Assembly (NCBI GenBank): GCA_022059125.1
Contig: JAEUWY010000008.1
Coordinates: 1,550,001 to 1,614,000 of the forward strand
Reading direction: 5' to 3'
DNA length: 64,000 nucleotides
DNA from: Corynespora cassiicola
Taxonomy: Eukaryota; Ascomycota; Dothideomycetes; Pleosporales; Corynesporascaceae
Shown here piece after piece: positions 46,876-58,737 of this stretch (positions within the stretch are counted from its first letter, which is position 1; every line of letters starts with the position of its first letter). Below the pieces are notes generated by a model. It was not told where the DNA came from. It made no database searches and worked only from the letters and a program-made list of their open reading frames with translations. The translations under genes and the position numbers were made by a program.

Positions 46876-47769
46876 ATGTCTTACAACCGCGACAACGACA
46901 ACGATTCCTATGGTCAGGAGCGTGGCTCATCCGGCTATTCTGGCAGCCGTGGGGACTCCTACGGTTCCGGAGGGAATGATTATAGCTCCTCTCGCCGCGA
47001 TGATGACAACGAATATGGAAACAAGAAGAGTGGTGGATATGGAGACAACGAAAACGATAGCTACGGTTCAAAAAAGAGCGGAGGCTATGGAGGGAGCTCC
47101 AACGATGATGACACTTACGGTAGCAAAAAGAGTAGTGGATATGGCGGAAACAAAGATGATAATGACTCCTACGCAAGCAAGAAGTCTGGAAGCTATGGAG
47201 ATGACAACGAGACCAGCTATGGATCGAAAAAGTCTTCCGGCTACGGAAATAATGACGACAACGACAATGACAACAGCTATGGCTCCAAGAAGTCTTCCGG
47301 CTACGGCAATGACAATGACTCTTATGGATCTAGCCGTCGCGACAATGACGACGAGGACAAGTATGGCAAGAGCTCCAATACATATGGCTCAAGCAAAAAG
47401 GACGACGACGATTCCTACGGAAATAAGAAGTCGAGCTCCGGCTATGGCTCTTCCAACACATATGGTTCCAGCAATAGGGATGACAATGATTCCTACGGAA
47501 ACAAGGATTCAAGCTCTGGCTATGGTTCGAGCAACAGGGATGATAATGACTCCTACGGCAGCAAGAACACCAGTTCTGGTTATGGATCTTCCAACACGTA
47601 CGGTTCTGACAGCAAGAACGATTCGTATGGCAGCGGACGCAATGACGGTGATAACTCATACGGCTCGAATAAGTCGAGTAGTGGTGGGTACGGAAGCGGA
47701 AACACTTATGGCTCGAACGACCGCGAGGAGTCCGGATACGGCAGCAACAGGCGGGACAACGACTACTAG
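46876..47769 (+). CDS. SYG-repeat intrinsically disordered protein, dehydrin-like
   Basis: An intronless frame of 297 residues built from degenerate repeats such as DNDSYGSKKSSGYG and SSNTYGSSNRDDNDSYG. Apart from Met1 the whole protein uses only S, Y, G, N, D, K, R, T, E, A and Q. No Leu, Ile, Val, Phe, Trp, Cys, His or Pro is present. About a dozen SYG and a similar number of GYG/TYG motifs occur, spaced by Asp/Asn- and Lys-rich linkers. The composition resembles fungal dehydrin-like stress proteins and also SYG-rich prion-like domains that phase-separate. A TATA box and a likely leader intron support expression. The role is inferred: desiccation or stress protection, or condensate formation. 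Confidence 0.8.
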   Translation: MSYNRDNDNDSYGQERGSSGYSGSRGDSYGSGGNDYSSSRRDDDNEYGNKKSGGYGDNENDSYGSKKSGGYGGSSNDDDTYGSKKSSGYGGNKDDNDSYASKKSGSYGDDNETSYGSKKSSGYGNNDDNDNDNSYGSKKSSGYGNDNDSYGSSRRDNDDEDKYGKSSNTYGSSKKDDDDSYGNKKSSSGYGSSNTYGSSNRDDNDSYGNKDSSSGYGSSNRDDNDSYGSKNTSSGYGSSNTYGSDSKNDSYGSGRNDGDNSYGSNKSSSGGYGSGNTYGSNDREESGYGSNRRDNDY

Positions 47770-48010
47770 TCAGCGTCTGTGACCACATTGTATCATGGAA
47801 GGGATAATTCAATATCTTTTTGCGCAGACGAATTGCAATGCACAATACAGAACTTCAAGTTCATTGCGAACCTAATACTGTCATGATACACCAATTCACT
47901 TCGTCTTCGTGATTGTTTCCTATTCTCCTTATAACTACCACTGTTGTCACTATTTTATATCCACCAGATCGTTCTCAAAACTAGTTTTCCAGTCTCCCGG
48001 TAGAAAAAGC

Positions 48011-49087
48011 ATGTCGCAATCACTCCACAGCCGCATTGCTTCCTTGCACGCCCAAAATGCCGCTCTCCAAGCGAAACTTCTACGACAAGAGATTCTTTTC
48101 ATAGAAGGAACATTACCGAGGAATTAGCGACTTGATCTTATTAAGAAAATTTGTTTTGAGCAACAAACAAAACAGCCATTGGCGTGGAGATCCGGAAAAA
48201 CCCAAAAGCTAGATTCGCAATTCGAAAGCTCTATGAACACTTGAAGCTTCGTAATAACCCGGTAGCGAGAGATGAGTCGTGGGTCAGCAAGCTGGAAGAA
48301 CTATCCCAGAATTTTTTGGCACTATTACCTTTTTCGACAGTGTCAAATCCTGGGTCGGCAGAGGTATGGGAACCTGAGGAACTTGATCCTCTGCCATTCG
48401 AAGGTAGCCGCCCTTCAATATATCTTCCTGTATCAAGGCTAACTTTCCATAGATCTGGACCGCTGGAGGAAAAATCCGCCTCAATTTAGTCCACCCATGT
48501 CCTTGAGGGACGAGTTCGTCGAGGAAGAACAGACGAGTGAAGCCGAAGATTCAGGCGACAATAAAGAATGGAAATATTACCCGAAGTGTACTGAACCGGG
48601 AGATATGGCGAAGACAATCAAAAAACTGATAGGGAAGGGGAAGAAAGAGGGGAGAAGCATAGATACCACCGAGGGAATACCATCTGGCAGAGACTCGAAA
48701 GACGCAACTGCAGCTGAAGGAGAAGATTCCATCTGCACATTTGTTTCTCTCCCAAAGCACCTTCCACCTCCTCTAACCGATAATGCTACAGTCTATGATC
48801 ATGGCACTATCACCCAAGAACATGATGATCGACCAATCGACACTGACGAAAACCACTCGCCATCTTCTCCCGATAGGGCTGCTATCGAAAAGGAGCAGAG
48901 TAGCGATTTTGGAAGTAGGTCCGGATGAATGGATATGCTTACGGCCCCGGGGAGCGGCCAATCACTATCCCTTCTTGAAGAGGCTGGCGCAGAAGAGAAA
49001 GACCAGCTGCGAAAGTGTCTTTGGTGCGGGCAACCAGGAAAAATCCTTAACGACGTGGGAGATTGCGGTGAATGTGTCATTCAATGA
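48011..49087 (+). CDS. Hypothetical protein with C-terminal Cx2C-Cx2C motif, 5' end unresolved
   Basis: A start at 48011 gives MSQSLHSRIASLHAQNAALQ, a short coiled coil, but this frame stops at 48127. Coding resumes in another frame at 48160-48403 (RKNPKARFAIRKLYEHLKLR). It continues through canonical introns 48404-48452 and, less surely, 48915-48980. The joined product would read DLDRWRKNPPQFSPP, a Ser/Asp-rich middle and CLWCGQPGKILNDVGDCGEC near the end (stop 49085-49087). The four cysteines suggest a zinc ribbon. No GT-AG intron of normal length links 48127 to 48160. Either the start lies elsewhere or the gene is broken. Family not recognised. Confidence 0.4.
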
Positions 49088-49311
49088 GAATGAAAGGGAG
49101 AGTGAGTGGTCTAACTGGTCTTTCGTATCAACATTCGATGTCCATTCTCTCTTGAAACCGGTGGTGCTATCATAAATTAAGAGATTTCGGCCATGGCGAA
49201 ATGGTCAACATTAAAGAATTGTAATTAAAATTAACTATTTCAAAAATTCACCGCCGGGAAATATTTAATATGTTACTTTATTACCTTTTTTCTTTTAGCT
49301 AGATTTGCTTT

Positions 49312-49623
49312 TATTATTTAGAGAGTTTGGGGCCGGCGTTAAGGGATTTAGAAGGTTTGTTGGAGAGTACGCCGGTGGTGCGGTTTTGTGTCATTGATGC
49401 TGTGAACAATCTTAAGCAGGATGGGAAGGCGGGGGAGTGTGAGGCGTTTGTGCGGGTTTTGAAGAGGGCGGGGGAGAGGAACGGGGCGCCGTTTAGTGTG
49501 TTGTTTACTACGTCTGGGGAGTCGAGGGTGTTGGCGAGCCTGCTTAGTGTTAGGGAGAGGGCGAGGTTGGAGTTGACGATGAGGAACATTAATCGCACTG
49601 GGCAGGATTTTCGGAGGATGTAG
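49312..49623 (+). pseudogene. Truncated NACHT/ATPase-like fragment
   Basis: From about 49312 to the stop at 49623 a frame reads LRDLEGLLESTPVVRFCVID, AVNNLKQDGKAGECEAFVRV and APFSVLFTTSGESRVLASLL. The pattern (VRFCVIDAVN, then a linker, then FSVLFTTSGESRV) resembles the Walker-B-to-sensor region of fungal STAND-type ATPases. No start codon, P-loop or repeats are present, and an AT-rich stretch precedes it. I read it as an isolated 3' fragment. Family assignment is tentative. Confidence 0.35.
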
Positions 49624-49861
49624 ACTTGAATGAGTGGGAGTCTCGATGCTATTCAAGGACAGTTTTCAAGCTATGATATGCAGTGTGATTTAGTGTATGT
49701 GACAGTAGCGATATCCAAACAAGAACCTAGCGGCATTCATTCATAACGACGTTTCGTGATCTATACCCGAAATGGAGACCATTTACCACATGGCCGAGGT
49801 AGGAAGGGTATCGCCCTGCCCAGGGGTATTCCCGTCCAAACCTTATACAATGCTTTTGGTT

Positions 49862-51889
49862 CTACTCTTCGTCTTCTTCGTCTTCGTCATCCTCGCCAAA
49901 CTCTACTCCGTATTCGGCGCAAATGTCCCATCGGTCGCCGTTGGCCGACTTGCTCACATACTTGGTAAAGCGGAGGACACCTCGGTCGCGGAGGACAATG
50001 GCTAGGTTGTTCCACGCTGCAGGCTGCGAGAAGAGAATGCCGTCGTCATCGTCATCAGCAGCGCTCTTGTAAATGGCGGGATCGGCCTTGGCTTTTCGTC
50101 GCTGGCCGGCGCCAGTGTTGGTGGAGGGCTCAGGAGCACCGGCATCGGTTCCTTCGTCATCTTCACCGGCCATGTACATCTCGTAGCCTCCGACTTCCTC
50201 CTCGGGTTTGGGTCCCTTTGGAGTCTTGCCGTTGGCCTTACTGGAACTGGAAGGGCCATCTTCCTCCATTTCATCACCGTCTTCGTCTTCGTAACCCCAT
50301 CCTTTGGATGGCGTGATGCCGAGACAGACTTCGAGCTGTGGGTCCTCGTCTTCGTATGCAGTAGCTAGGGTGTAATCCTTGCCGCGGCGGAAACGTCGTG
50401 CATAAATGTTGCTCTTCGTAAGAGTGATTCCAGTAACGAGCGACAACCACTTTGTAAACGCGGGGTGGGGGAACAAGATATCCACCAAGTCATCGTAAGC
50501 AGTCATCTTTTCCGAGTCGGGGTACGGAGTCTGGGGGATCGGCTGAACTGCCTTGCGATAGAGATATCGGTGCTTATGCGGCGGTCGAGCAACTCCGACT
50601 TCGGAAGACTTGTAGAAAGGGTTGGATGGAAGGCTTGCGTTTTCTTCGTGGTCCTTGCTCTCGAGGTATTCTCGCAGACGAGCAGAAAACTTGGAGCTGA
50701 GGAACTCTGCCAAACGGAGCGAGGATTCGTCCGAGAACATCTTGGAAACCTCCTCTACAGTGTCGGGGGTCAGATAGTTGGGGTTGATGAACTTGATCAA
50801 AAAGTCGATTTCGTCCGCTGTGAGCTGGTCCGCGTCTTCGCCTTTGCTCGCTTGCTCCTCCCAGTGAGGGTTGTCGACCCAATGCGACTGGGGCTCGTCA
50901 AACTCGTCGGCCTTTCCGCCTTGAAGCTGGGCCAAAGAGCTCTTCTCGGCGAGCTTCGCCTCCATCTCCTCGTCATATCCGTCCTCGCCCTCTTGAGGAA
51001 TGTGGAACCATCCGCTGATGGCCATTCGGACACGGCCTCCGTCTTCCTCTTCCATTTCCTCCAGACCTCTCTTGTAGACTTCCTCGACATCGTGGAAACT
51101 TTCACCAGGTTGTACGGTGAAGAAGGACAGCTGGTTCCAGGCTGGAGGGATCGAAACGGTAAAGTCAGGCTGCGGGACCTTGACGTTCTCGCCAGCCGAG
51201 GTCTTGCGATTCTCGGTGGGATAGAGACGCAGTGCACCGCCCCACTCGGCCTTCCATGGTCGATCCGGGTCAAGCAGGTACAGAATCCAGCTCACACGAC
51301 GGGTGCCGATGACGTCGTCGTGGCAGAGCAGGTGGCAGCCTGGTGTGTAGACATTCTTATCAAGAGATCAGCGCACTATTTCCCAACTGCAGCGTCGTGC
51401 AACGTACCACGGCCATATCCGTCTTCACCCCGCTCAGCGGTCCCGAACCGGTTATCGACGAGAGGTATTTACGGAATGCGGCCGAATATAGCGAGTCGCG
51501 GAGGGTGAGAAGCGACGGCAAACGCTTGAGGGCAACATCATCGAGGCCGTCGAGGTTGGCCAAGTCGCCGGACTGGTGGATTTTGTATATGTCGGTTTCC
51601 TTGGGGGTGAAGGAGATGTGCTCGCGAATCTCATTGCGAACGTTGCGGAGGAGAGAATCGTCGACTAGATTCTGGATGACGGCATGCTTGTAACTGGAAC
51701 CCAGCCATTAGCAAAGGAACAATTGCGTGAGCCGGGCACATACGGCTGCGAGGTGGCGTAGTATTCGGTGTAGTCGTGCAGCACCTTGCCGTCGAAAAGG
51801 CCTTTGCGGAAGTTTTTCTGAGCCTCCTCGTCGGAGATGGCGCGCTTCTTCGCCTTGCCATTGGCGGGGGCTTCGTTTTTGCGCTTCAT
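49862..51889 (-). CDS. TPA1: Prolyl 3,4-dihydroxylase Ofd1/Tpa1 family
   Basis: This 2-oxoglutarate/Fe(II) dioxygenase family hydroxylates a prolyl residue of ribosomal protein uS12. In fission yeast it also regulates the sterol regulator Sre1N by oxygen. Three minus-strand exons (51744-51889, 51408-51693, 49862-51355) sum to 1926 nt, or 641 residues. Family blocks are YKHAVIQNLVDDSLLRNVRN, HQSGDLANLDGLDDVALKRL and CHDDVIGTRRVSWILYLLDP. The iron ligands are His156, Asp158 (HDD) and His232 (ESFHDVEEV). The second, non-catalytic DSBH domain covers about residues 350-620 (DEIDFLIKFINPNYLTPDTV, LSLVTGITLTKSNIYARRFR). The tail is acidic. Gene, family and ligands are firm; a role in sterol regulation in this fungus is not shown. 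Confidence 0.92.
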
Positions 51890-52455
51890 ACTGCGATCGT
51901 GGGAGAAGCTCTGGTGGGGAGGAGAAGGCACAAAAAGCTCCAGCGGAGCAGCTCGAAATTTTGGTGCCGAGCTTTGACGGCGGTACTCACACCACTGTCG
52001 CTCGACCCCCTCCATCGCCGGGAAAGCTTCCCTGTCCCCTGTCCCCTGTCCCCCGCTCTTCCTGGCCGCGCTCAATCCTGGCTCTTGGCCGCGATTGCTT
52101 GCATGCGCCGCTGCAACATCAAGAAAAGTGAGATGATGGATTCATCGTGAGATCAGGGATCGACTTGGCGCGATGTTGTGGGTATCTCGTTGTTTTTTGC
52201 TTTTCTCGGAACCCAGGTAACTGCTCCGGTTGGCTGCCCGGTTCGGGTGCTTGTATCCTGTGCAGAGTAGGCGTTGATGGCTTAGATTTATATGTATACA
52301 GTGGACTACGCCGCTCTAAAAAATACCGCCCAAGTGGTTCAGTGCCCGCGCCGCCCTTTGCCATGGCCGAATCCCATGGCTGTATGACGCTGGAGATATG
52401 CCGAACGCCAACCCATGCACGCCATATCAATGATAAACATATTACAAGTGTCATT
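51890..52455. other. Intergenic region between TPA1 and TPC1
   Basis: This contains the TPA1 promoter and the 3' end of TPC1. No supported coding sequence. Confidence 0.5.
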
Positions 52456-53571
52456 TCAATTATCCGCCAGTTTCGCATCCATGGCGAGCATGAAGGCCAT
52501 GGCCCTTTCGTACGTCCACATGGTCACGGCGCTCGCAGGAGCTGCCTTGAGCAGACTTACGGTCAGGCCGCGATACATGCCCCTTCTTCCTTCGTGCTTC
52601 CAGATGTGCCCGAGTGTATGGATGACCCCCGCGTAGTGCGGTATGTTCCGGTGGACGTATCGCTGGCGCATGGGGCCTTGGACCTGCAGCCGTTTTCGTG
52701 TTGTATCGAGCGGATATACAGCTGTTTTTGACAGGACGCTCGCCATGATCCCTGCTGCTGCGTCCGACGTGCCAAACGGCGTGGCTATGACCGAGTTGGC
52801 TACGATGGGCTTCAGTGCCTCGTAACTGGCAAAGAACAAGCCCATGTAGGGGACTATCTGGCTCACGCCAGCGCCCAGGCCGCGGAAAAACCCAGCCGGG
52901 CCCTCGTGTTCGGCAATGTGGCGGATGGAGGAGAGGATCGAAGGGTACACGCGATCACGCCCTTGGGCAGCAAAGCGCGTCCGGAGGAGGTCCAGCGGGT
53001 AGGTGACGGTGGTTGCGCAGGCGCCGGCGGCAGCGCCACCGATGAAGGAGGTGGCAGAGGCCGGGGGCGTGAACGGAGCGGGAACCGTTTCCAGGAGTTT
53101 CGAAATGTACGTGTAGCAGGAGAACTGAATGCTACCATAGGCCAGGTACATGACCTCTGCGGGTATGTTGCCCTTCCATAGCCCTGTGATGCCCTCCTCG
53201 CGGAGGATGTACTTGAGGGTGCCGAGGGTGCCCTTGTAGACGGGGCCGTTGACGCCGCGGACGCTCAGGGGGTCGGAGAGGGAGTGGATCTGGAGCTGAA
53301 GTCGGATCTTGATGACGTCCAGGGGAGCTATCACGAAGCTACACGGAACGGCCTGGGTCAGCACGGCACGCGACAGGCATGACGGGAACGACTGGCGCAG
53401 GAGGGAACGGCATACCGAGACACGAGGCCGGCAACAGCGCCTGCGGCCACGACCTGTCGCTGGGAGCCCTGAAAGAAGCAACTCGGTCAGCAAAGCGACG
53501 CGCAACAGGGGGGGAGGCAATGGGAGGGCTACACGTACCTCATGCTTGAGCTGGGCGACGCCGTCGGTCAT
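52456..53571 (-). CDS. TPC1: Mitochondrial thiamine pyrophosphate carrier
   Basis: Tpc1 imports thiamine pyrophosphate across the inner mitochondrial membrane. Three minus-strand exons (53539-53571, 53416-53468, 52456-53338) sum to 969 nt, or 322 residues. Three mitochondrial-carrier repeats are present with signatures [20 protein letters not shown] and [10 protein letters not shown]. The family-specific block [20 protein letters not shown] and [20 protein letters not shown] fit fungal Tpc1. The first exon encodes only [11 protein letters not shown], and the second 53-nt exon gives [18 protein letters not shown]. It faces the dioxygenase gene at 53802 across 230 bp. Confidence 0.92.
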   Translation of the reverse strand: MTDGVAQLKHEVRVALPLPPPLLRVALLTELLLSGLPATGRGRRRCCRPRVSVCRSLLRQSFPSCLSRAVLTQAVPCSFVIAPLDVIKIRLQLQIHSLSDPLSVRGVNGPVYKGTLGTLKYILREEGITGLWKGNIPAEVMYLAYGSIQFSCYTYISKLLETVPAPFTPPASATSFIGGAAAGACATTVTYPLDLLRTRFAAQGRDRVYPSILSSIRHIAEHEGPAGFFRGLGAGVSQIVPYMGLFFASYEALKPIVANSVIATPFGTSDAAAGIMASVLSKTAVYPLDTTRKRLQVQGPMRQRYVHRNIPHYAGVIHTLGHIWKHEGRRGMYRGLTVSLLKAAPASAVTMWTYERAMAFMLAMDAKLADN

Positions 53572-53801
53572 TCCCCGCGCTGCCACGCCTTGGGAGGGGT
53601 GGGAGCTCACCGGTGGAGGGGAGACAATATGGGGGGAGGCCACGAGGAGCCGGCAGAACGGGAGAGGTATTGGTCGACAGCCTCGGGACTGGCAGGGCGA
53701 GGGCGCCCTGAAAAGAGCGCGGCTGCCCCTCGCCAGAGCTCGGGCGATCACTGACCAGCTCCAGCTCGTGCTCCAACCCCCGCGAACCTTCGACCGCCGC
53801 C
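53572..53801. promoter_or_regulatory. Compact bidirectional promoter TPC1 / dioxygenase
   Basis: Only 230 bp lie between two divergent start codons, so upstream elements must be shared. No TATA box is seen. Confidence 0.6.
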
Positions 53802-55241
53802 ATGGCCCTGACCCGCTTGAGCCTCACCACCGCCAGACACTCCCTGCGAGCGCTGCGCACAAATGCCCCACGAGTCGGTCCGGCTGCTGCTGCGGTGGCC
53901 CTGCAGCACCAGAGGACCTTTGTAAACACCAGATCTCCCGGCTCAGCAGGCGCCGCGCCCGCTGCCTCGGCCCAGCCCGAGCATCTCGTCCACGATGCCT
54001 CCAATGCGGGCCAGCTGGACGGCAAGCCCGCCAAACACGTCGTCGTGAGCATCGACGGCGACCCGCGGACCTTTGATACGGCCTTTCTGCGCGACAGCTG
54101 TGCCTGTCCGCAGTGCGTAGACCCCGACAGCCACAACAAGATGTTCCAGACGTCGGACATCCCAGAGGACCTCGAGGCCAGCTGCAGGACCGTCATTGAC
54201 AAAGAGAAGGGATGGATGGTCGAGCTCGTCTGGAAGAACGACGTCAAGGGCTACGGGCCGGACCACCGCACCAGGCACTCCATCAACTGGCTCCGCCGTG
54301 CCCTGAACACTGAGCTTGAGCTCCGGGGCGGCGTCCGCCATGATGAACGCGTGCTCTGGGATCGCGAGAAGATTACCGCCAATAACAAGTGGATCGACTA
54401 CAAAGAATACATGGCCCACGACGAGGTTCTCTTTGATGCGCTGAGCCATCTGAACAAGTACGGTCTGCTCTTCCTTAACAATGTCCCAGAGTCAGAGGAG
54501 TCCGTTGTCGATATTGCAAGCCGCATCGGCACCCTGAAGGACACCTTCTACGGCCGCACCTGGGACGTACGCTCCAAGCCAAAGGCAGAGAACATTGCCT
54601 ACACGCAGCACTTCCTGGGCCTGCACATGGACTTGCTCTATACCTCGAACCCTCCTTACCTCCAGCTGCTGCACTCGCTGCGTGCCCGGACTCCTGGTGG
54701 AGAGTCGTTCTTCAGCGACTCGTTCCACGCAGCGCACCAGCTCCACTCCCAATCTGCATTCCATTTCCGTACCTTGTGCACGTCTCCCGTCACCTATCAC
54801 TACCACCACCCAACATACCACTACCACTACACGCGCCCTACCATTGAGCTCCACCCCTATCCCAAGTATAGCGAGCCTACTAACCTAGCCATTCGACGCA
54901 TCAATTGGTCACCCCCCTTCCAGGCCCCCTTCGAGTCTCGTATCGGCATGGAGAACCAGAACGGCCTAAGGAACTACATCTCAGCGGCTAATGCCTTTGA
55001 GAAGCTCGTCAGCTCCGAGGAGAACCTATACGAATACAGGCTCAACGAAGGCGAATGTGTCATCTTCGACAATAGGAGAGTCCTGCACGCAAGAAAGGCA
55101 TTCGACGCCACCAAAGGTGAACGGTGGCTCAAGGGCGCCTACGTGGATGACGACGTGTTCTTTTCCAAGCTCAGGGTCCTGGACGAGAGGTTTACCGGCA
55201 AGTGGATTGCCGATGGGACCATCAGACACGCAGTCAAATAA
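53802..55241 (+). CDS. Gamma-butyrobetaine/trimethyllysine dioxygenase family, mitochondrial
   Basis: A 479-residue intronless gene of the BBOX/TMLH group, which hydroxylates precursors of carnitine using iron and 2-oxoglutarate. The first ~50 residues are an Arg/Ser/Ala-rich mitochondrial presequence. An N-terminal zinc-binding part holds Cys100, Cys102 and Cys105 ([13 protein letters not shown]). The iron site is His275-x-Asp277 ([11 protein letters not shown]) with the distal His429 ([20 protein letters not shown]). The fungal-type insert [16 protein letters not shown] lies near residues 327-345. I cannot tell from sequence whether it acts on gamma-butyrobetaine or on trimethyllysine. Confidence 0.9.
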   Translation: MALTRLSLTTARHSLRALRTNAPRVGPAAAAVALQHQRTFVNTRSPGSAGAAPAASAQPEHLVHDASNAGQLDGKPAKHVVVSIDGDPRTFDTAFLRDSCACPQCVDPDSHNKMFQTSDIPEDLEASCRTVIDKEKGWMVELVWKNDVKGYGPDHRTRHSINWLRRALNTELELRGGVRHDERVLWDREKITANNKWIDYKEYMAHDEVLFDALSHLNKYGLLFLNNVPESEESVVDIASRIGTLKDTFYGRTWDVRSKPKAENIAYTQHFLGLHMDLLYTSNPPYLQLLHSLRARTPGGESFFSDSFHAAHQLHSQSAFHFRTLCTSPVTYHYHHPTYHYHYTRPTIELHPYPKYSEPTNLAIRRINWSPPFQAPFESRIGMENQNGLRNYISAANAFEKLVSSEENLYEYRLNEGECVIFDNRRVLHARKAFDATKGERWLKGAYVDDDVFFSKLRVLDERFTGKWIADGTIRHAVK

Positions 55242-56153
55242 ATGATGGAAGATTGTGATTAGTGGTGCATTTCACGGCGTATACAATTGGACAAAAACCG
55301 CAGGATTTGCGGAGCATAGCTTTGGGACCATTTCGCATTCGCATTTGCATTTGCACATAGAGTAAGAATAGTGGCTCAAGTGGCTCAAGTGATGTCAGAT
55401 GATGGCTCCTGCATATTCAGGGCCACCTCTTTCTTCACCGCCTTTAGACCCAACCAACACGTTTCCATGCGTTTATTAGCTGTCGACCCCTCTTCACATG
55501 TTGAATATGCAGGGCCAAACCTTCCAATCTATCCAATGCACCATGGGCTGCTGCGAGCAACATCCTACGCATATTCCATATCAGGCTAGTTTCGGGTAGC
55601 CGCCCGGCGGTTGTACCGCCAATCGCCTGGTGGTACAACGGAACTCTACCTGCGCACGGACGCAACCCAATCATGAGCTCCACGCCTCCACCATCCCGTC
55701 CATCTTACGGCCTCCCTGCATAGAGCAGCATGCACTCGCTCGATGACACCGATCAGATGCGCCACGGTTGCTCGTACGGGAGGATCTAACCGAGAAGCTT
55801 CCCCCCCCCTCGACTGTCTGGGTATGGCAGAAGATCCGATGCGCTCTAGTGGGGTCCTTCCCACCACGTCGATATGCAATCGGTGATCTTCATGAAATGC
55901 CCAAGTTCTAACCGAGAGACCATCGCATCTCCTTGAGATCAAAATATTCTTCCAAGAGGGGGAAGTCGCCAAATAGCAAAGCTCAGGACGCCCTCGCTAT
56001 TCGAGTGCAAATGTGGAGATTGGCATATCCGTACTCGTATTCAGCTGAACAGGAGATAGGGCGTATATCATGTAGATCAGGAAGGCTCCCCAAGGATCTA
56101 GTTACATTGGCGATCTTGAGACTTTACTCCATTTTCTCGACTAAATACGCAGG
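55242..56153. other. Intergenic region upstream of the HET gene
   Basis: No supported coding stretch in 0.9 kb. It contains the 3' end of the dioxygenase gene and the promoter of the HET gene. Confidence 0.45.
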
Positions 56154-58492
56154 ATGAGCTATGATCCCGAAGACCTGAAGGAGCTGCTTAGCGGCATCCC
56201 GAGTGCCGGCCCGAGTGTGAGCCCATGGATGGCCCCTGGCCTTGCGATACCGGATCCAGCAAGTGGGGCTGATGAGCGTATATGGAGTCACTTTGAAAGG
56301 CTGGAGAAACGAATGGACCGCATGGAGGGGACCCTTGATGCGATTCTTGATCATCTGCGCCTACAGGCCCCCAAAGCGGAATGCGGAAAAGAAGAGTTGA
56401 AGATTGAAAGACATTTTGAAAACTTGCATACAGGAAATGGAGAAGCCATAAGTGCTATCGTTGAAGATGCGGCGACAATCCTGCGACAAGTGGATGACCA
56501 TGATGTGCTGGACCCACAAGCGGATCGCAAATATGAATATACCTCCCTCGATACTGCACAATCCCAGGTCAGGATCCTCAGACTACATCGTGCAGAGGAA
56601 TATTCGGACTCCTTGGTAGCGGATCTCACGGTTGTTAGCTTGGATGACAGCATCGTTGGTGGGTTGATGTACGGCTACACGGCTTTGTCGTACTGTTGGG
56701 GTCCACCAATCTTCAACGGTTCGATCTTACTGGATGGATGCAAGTTTCCAATCACGAAGAGTTTGGAGTCGGCACTAAGACAACTGCGATCATCGTACAA
56801 ACACAACCCTACAATCGAAATCAACAGTAGGCTGTGGGGCCACGAATTTTGGGGCTGGGTAGATCAAATATGTAAGAATTACATCTTCATGCTGTAAGTC
56901 TAGCTAAAGTGACACCATAACGGATAGGCATCAACCAAGCGGACCTCGATGAAAGGGCTAGTCAAGTGTCTCTCATGCGCCGCATCTACAAACGTGCTAC
57001 ATTGGTCCAGGTCTGGCTTGGTGAAGAAGCGGATGACAGCTCGGTGGCAATAGACCTTCTGAACGCTCTGGGTTCACCTCCAAAAAATGCTCCAGGTGAA
57101 AAGACTATTCACTATCCCACGTTTGATGAAGACGATGTGAGCTATCACTGGAACGCTCTCAGAGCTCTTTTCAAACGACCATGGTGGGAGCGTGTTTGGA
57201 TTCGTCAAGAGATTGCCCTTCATTATACAGTCAAGATGTGGTGCGGTGACAAGAGCTTCGACATGAATGCACTAGGCTCAGCGCTCTTCATGTTGAAGCA
57301 CATCTCATCACTTGGGTATGCCAGTACCACGTCATACTCCGAAGAAGATTCAGCCGTTTCGCTACCGTGGGACTATCATCCTGAAAAGTTAGTTGAGCTC
57401 CGACAATTCACGGGAAATGGACAAATCTGGGTGGGACTTGCGCAGCTTCTCCGTATAACCAGGTCTTGTAAGGCAACTGATGCCCGCGATACAGTTTTCT
57501 CAGTGTTAGGCATGGCAGATCCTGAAGTATATTCCGTAGTTCCCGACTATCGCCAGGAATTGAACAATACGCTGGTTGAAGCGACCAAAGCAGCCATCAA
57601 CGTGGAGTTTGGACTGGAGTTGCTTGGCGCCTGCCAGAACCCTGAAAAGCGGCATGGATTGCCTTCATGGGTACCATTCCTACTCGACAAATGGAGAGCC
57701 TTGCCCTTTCAGACCAGGGACTCACTTGGGAATAGGTTTGTTACTCCGCTCACCAATTCGAATCTCCCGAATGCTCAGTTCGGTACCGACTCATTGCTCC
57801 TGGAGGGCAGCATTGTGGATACTGTTGGGTCTATCTGCCAAACTAACATCCGTAGTAATACAGACATCGAAGAGATGGAATTTGTTTATTCCGCTTGGAT
57901 CAGATTTGTCGAAGATGCATATGTGGAAGGAATTCTGTGGAGTCAAGATGCCACCAACTACATTGAGTGCCTGGAACCTGATAAGTCAAGGAATTGGATC
58001 CGCTTCATCACAGTCTTGCTAGACAATGGAATGGAGACCCAGGCACATTACACACCCTTCGGCCAACGCACAACAATCCAAGGCCCAGATACGTCGCTGT
58101 TTGACCCCGTCAAGAACCCGCAGCATTACATGCATATCAATCCACGACTTGCGCGCTCGTATCTTCTTCCTTCTTCACATTTGAATGCGGGACTACATCG
58201 CAACCATAGGATACATGCCGGACTGCGAGCTTACGGCGCTGGACGACATCTGTGTATTACGACTAGAGGCCTACTAGCCATGATTCCTGCGGAATCGAAA
58301 GTCGGCGATCCTATAGCGCTATTCAAAGGAGCCACATTTCCATATGTTCTTCAAAGAGCATGGGGAAAGCATGTTGTTGTGGGTGAGGCTTTCATTCCGA
58401 GCTGGGTCGGCGATCCAGGGACGAGGAATGCAGAATCACTCGCGAGAGTAGAGTGGCAGGTTGAACTGAATACGCTGATCGAGCTGATCTAA
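56154..58492 (+). CDS. HET-domain heterokaryon incompatibility-type protein
   Basis: Exons 56154-56871 and 56928-58492 give 760 residues. The N-terminal ~120 residues contain a coiled coil (RIWSHFERLEKRMDRMEGTL). The HET domain follows at about residues 172-330 with GYTALSYCWGPP, FWGWVDQICINQADLDERAS, QVSLMRRIYKRATLVQVWLG and KRPWWERVWIRQEIA. The family's CINQ block is rebuilt across the intron. The C-terminal half (LLRITRSCKATDARDTVFSV, LGMADPE) is the usual post-HET region of fungal HET proteins. HET proteins control allorecognition cell death in filamentous fungi. Whether this one acts in incompatibility cannot be told; most HET genes are uncharacterised. Confidence 0.92.
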
Positions 58493-58737
58493 TGAGGCCT
58501 CCAAGTTGCGAAGACCGAGATAGTGTAATGGCTAGAGCTAGTGTCGACGAGAGATTAGAGAGTAGGATTCGGCAATTCTTACCCCGCTTGCGACCCCACA
58601 ACCTCCACATATTAACCCGATATGTCGTCTATACCTGAATCTTTCGCCAACCTCATTTCTTTACTTTTAAATCCTCAATGTATTATTATTTTCATGTTTA
58701 AGCGTTGTGCCTACATTTTCCTTTCACCAAATCCACG
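58493..58737. other. Short intergenic region
   Basis: The 245 bp between two plus-strand genes contain no coding evidence. Confidence 0.5.

Noticed and set aside
46910..47782. 290-residue frame rich in Met and Thr
   Set aside because: Shifted frame of the SYG-repeat gene; its repeats only mirror the true frame.
50465..51508. 347-residue plus-strand frame
   Set aside because: Antisense shadow of TPA1.
53309..54076. 255-residue plus-strand frame
   Set aside because: Spans the TPC1/dioxygenase promoter and overlaps both; Arg/Gly-rich with no domain.
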